A stretch of DNA of 54,396 nucleotides, from the NCBI GenBank assembly GCA_035487355.1, contig DATHMF010000013.1:1-54396 (forward strand), written 5' to 3'. The notes under the pieces are model-generated. The model was given only the letters and a program-made list of their open reading frames with translations, made no database searches and had not been told where the DNA came from. The stretch comes from Terriglobales bacterium. GTDB taxonomy: Bacteria; Acidobacteriota; Terriglobia; Terriglobales; Acidobacteriaceae. A program made the position numbers and the translations under genes. Below are positions 54,244-54,396 of the stretch, piece after piece; within the stretch, counting starts at the first letter, position 1; the number at the start of each line of letters is the position of its first letter.

Positions 54244-54396
54244 GTGCAGGAAAACCGAGTGCGCATTGTTGTGCCGCCTGGGAAAACAACATTCCTGGTA
54301 CGCGGAGATATTACGCTCTCAAAGACCGATGCTATCGTGAACGCCGCCAACTCCACACTTATGGGCGGGGGCGGCGTGGATGGAGCGATTCACCGC
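54244..54396 (+). CDS. Macro-domain protein, 3' end cut by window edge
   Basis: 51 codons visible from a GTG 17 bp after the pgk stop. They read [20 protein letters not shown], then [20 protein letters not shown] and [11 protein letters not shown]. This is the start of a macro domain of the YmdB/O-acetyl-ADP-ribose deacetylase type, with the ADP-ribose-binding GDIT, IVNAAN and [10 protein letters not shown] motifs intact. It is likely co-transcribed with pgk. Confidence 0.85.
   Translation, partial: MQENRVRIVVPPGKTTFLVRGDITLSKTDAIVNAANSTLMGGGGVDGAIHR

Overview
The window looks like a chromosomal segment of an acidobacterium (Acidobacteriota, probably a soil member of the Terriglobia). This is inferred from gene content: very large secreted proteins with strings of Ig-like repeats of the DFSLSASP type, a complete alternative complex III operon, a TIGR03118-type secreted protein, an HpnB-like hopanoid glycosyltransferase, a CadC-like one-component regulator, and short REP-like palindromes and inverted repeats between genes. 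No phage, plasmid, transposase or CRISPR signature was seen.

Layout. 1-1634: end of a small DPC-type protein and a Tat-exported alginate-lyase-family enzyme. 1814-9017: giant lyase 1 (alginate-lyase-like domain, six Ig-like repeats, PL7 alginate lyase domain), a long regulatory intergenic region, a small secreted protein and a TIGR03118 protein. 9361-14405: response regulator, sensor kinase, outer-membrane porin and cupredoxin, all on the minus strand. 14677-19000: assorted genes (methyltransferase, TMEM175-like channel, signal-less sugar-binding-like protein, MJ1255-type glycosyltransferase, DUF302 protein). 19101-25313: giant lyase 2, divergent from a membrane-anchored winged-helix regulator. 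25742-31028: CxxC membrane protein, GH88/GH105-like lipoprotein, zinc alcohol dehydrogenase, and two small paralogous proteins. 31525-43393: a nine-gene respiratory operon with actABCDEF at its core. 43602-48365: UPF1-like helicase with a C-terminal Vsr/DUF559-like nuclease. 48569-54396: ICMT-type methyltransferase, tRNA-Gln, HpnB, a P-loop kinase-like protein, gap, pgk and the start of a macro-domain gene.

How the genes fit together. The lyases and the unsaturated-uronyl-hydrolase-like protein suggest degradation of a uronic-acid polysaccharide outside the cell. The two giant lyases, with their leaders and divergent promoter regions, are diverged duplicates of one lyase/regulator cassette. 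In copy A only a short relic of the regulator remains; in copy B the regulator is intact. Both copies, and a third promoter region at 7.5 kb, carry a tandem ACCGATA-N3-ACCGATA element (ACCGAGA in both halves of the third copy) with a 10-bp period, which is the best candidate operator for the regulator.

The respiratory operon encodes a quinol:cytochrome c oxidoreductase plus a diheme cytochrome, a NarI-like membrane protein and a large pentaheme cytochrome, with no terminal oxidase in the window. It is preceded by a strong sigma70-type promoter followed by an intrinsic terminator in its leader, so attenuation is possible. The palindrome GTACATGTAC occurs just upstream of this promoter and again in the intergenic region between the helicase and the ICMT gene.
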